Shown piece after piece: positions 7,167 to 7,438 of a stretch of 7,438 nt of DNA. Location: the NCBI GenBank assembly GCA_949747745.1, contig CATKFT010000220.1, positions 1-7,438 on the forward strand, read 5' to 3'. Source of the stretch: an uncultured Clostridia bacterium (GTDB taxonomy: Bacteria > Bacillota_A > Clostridia > TANB77 > CAG-508). The position numbers and the translations under genes are program-made. The notes under the pieces are model-generated. The model made no database searches and was not told the DNA's origin. It saw only the letters and a list, made by a program, of their open reading frames with translations. Each line of letters starts with the position of its first letter. Within the stretch, counting starts at the first letter, position 1.

Positions 7167-7438
7167 ATGCAGGTAGTTGAAAGATCTTTTAAGACATTTG
7201 AGGAGATTATGGAGGTTATTAATGCTGTAATAAGACGAAGCACTAATGTACGGATATATGTGGAAGAGGAGGTAGTTGCATCAACCATTGAGGCAACAAA
7301 AGAAGAAAAAGAAAATGGAAAAATTAAAACTCCACTTCTTGTTCCCAATCCCCAATATACCGACAAAGGTTTAAGCTTATTAACAAGCATTGTAACGCCA
7401 AATAAGATTACAAATTTTGATTTTAGCGATGAGCCAGA
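7167..7438 (+). CDS. Unrecognised protein, N-terminal part, cut by the window edge
   Basis: ATG 7167 follows an AAAGGAGA ribosome site (7153-7160) and a perfect promoter, and the frame stays open for 90 codons to the window end, starting MQVVERSFKTFEEIMEVINA. It is rich in Glu, Thr, Val and Ile; no domain is recognised. Codon use differs from the neighbours: GAG over GAA in places, and CCC, GAC, AGC, ACG, CGA and CGG are used. CGG at 7251-7253 (codon 29) is read in the zero frame here; skipping its C would meet TAG within eight codons. The different codon use could mean recent transfer, for example from a phage, plasmid or integrated element. Confidence 0.6.
   Translation, partial: MQVVERSFKTFEEIMEVINAVIRRSTNVRIYVEEEVVASTIEATKEEKENGKIKTPLLVPNPQYTDKGLSLLTSIVTPNKITNFDFSDEP

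Noticed and set aside
7091..7390. Minus-strand ORF of 99 codons opposite the right-edge ORF
   Set aside because: The plus strand here has a perfect promoter and ribosome site; the minus ORF starts without one and would read through that promoter.

Overview
The window is AT-rich DNA (only CGT, CGA, AGA and AGG are normal arginine codons in the clear genes) and looks like an anaerobic low-GC Firmicute, most likely a gut-type Clostridia. The grounds are strong AGGAGG-type ribosome sites, near-consensus sigma-A promoters, a reverse rubrerythrin, a YvyF-like zinc-ribbon protein and a palindromic GC-rich MITE. No species can be named from the sequence alone.

Layout: a 187-bp MITE with perfect 42-bp terminal inverted repeats (1-187); mutS (+, 249-2862); an imperfect inverted repeat (2872-2939); a PflA/PflX-type radical SAM gene (+, 3015-3900); a sigma-A promoter, a folded leader and a 16-codon upstream ORF that overlaps a secreted LysM protein gene (+, 4061-4534); a hairpin terminator between convergent genes (4572-4613); tyrS (-, 4654-5884); a terminator and a small zinc-ribbon gene (-, 6050-6313); a divergent region with an A-tract promoter; a reverse rubrerythrin (+, 6480-7031); and a perfect-consensus promoter driving an unrecognised ORF that runs off the right edge (7167-7438).

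The main result is that three unrelated genes, mutS, the radical SAM gene and tyrS, each lose their reading frame once, and each time exactly at an in-frame CGG codon. In all three, skipping the C (NNN-C-GGN, with GGN read as glycine) restores the family-like protein: MutS of 870 aa, the radical SAM protein of 294 aa with an acidic YVPDF end, and TyrRS of 409 aa with a complete S4 domain. By eye, CGG occurs in frame nowhere else in the six clear genes. It does occur out of frame at 410, 1766, 2598 and 4167, where no frame break is seen. The pattern suggests recurrent +1 frameshifting, or four-base decoding, at a vacant CGG codon, comparable in logic to the genome-wide +1 shifting of Euplotes but not a pattern I know in bacteria. 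Random assembly errors or pseudogenes explain it poorly: the breaks are not in homopolymers, tyrS is normally essential, and all three share the same codon. One in-frame CGG, in the partial ORF at the right edge, does not fit; that ORF also has different codon use and may be foreign.

The genes otherwise have separate jobs (mismatch repair, radical enzyme activation, cell-wall-associated secretion, tRNA charging, oxidative stress defence) and do not form one pathway.
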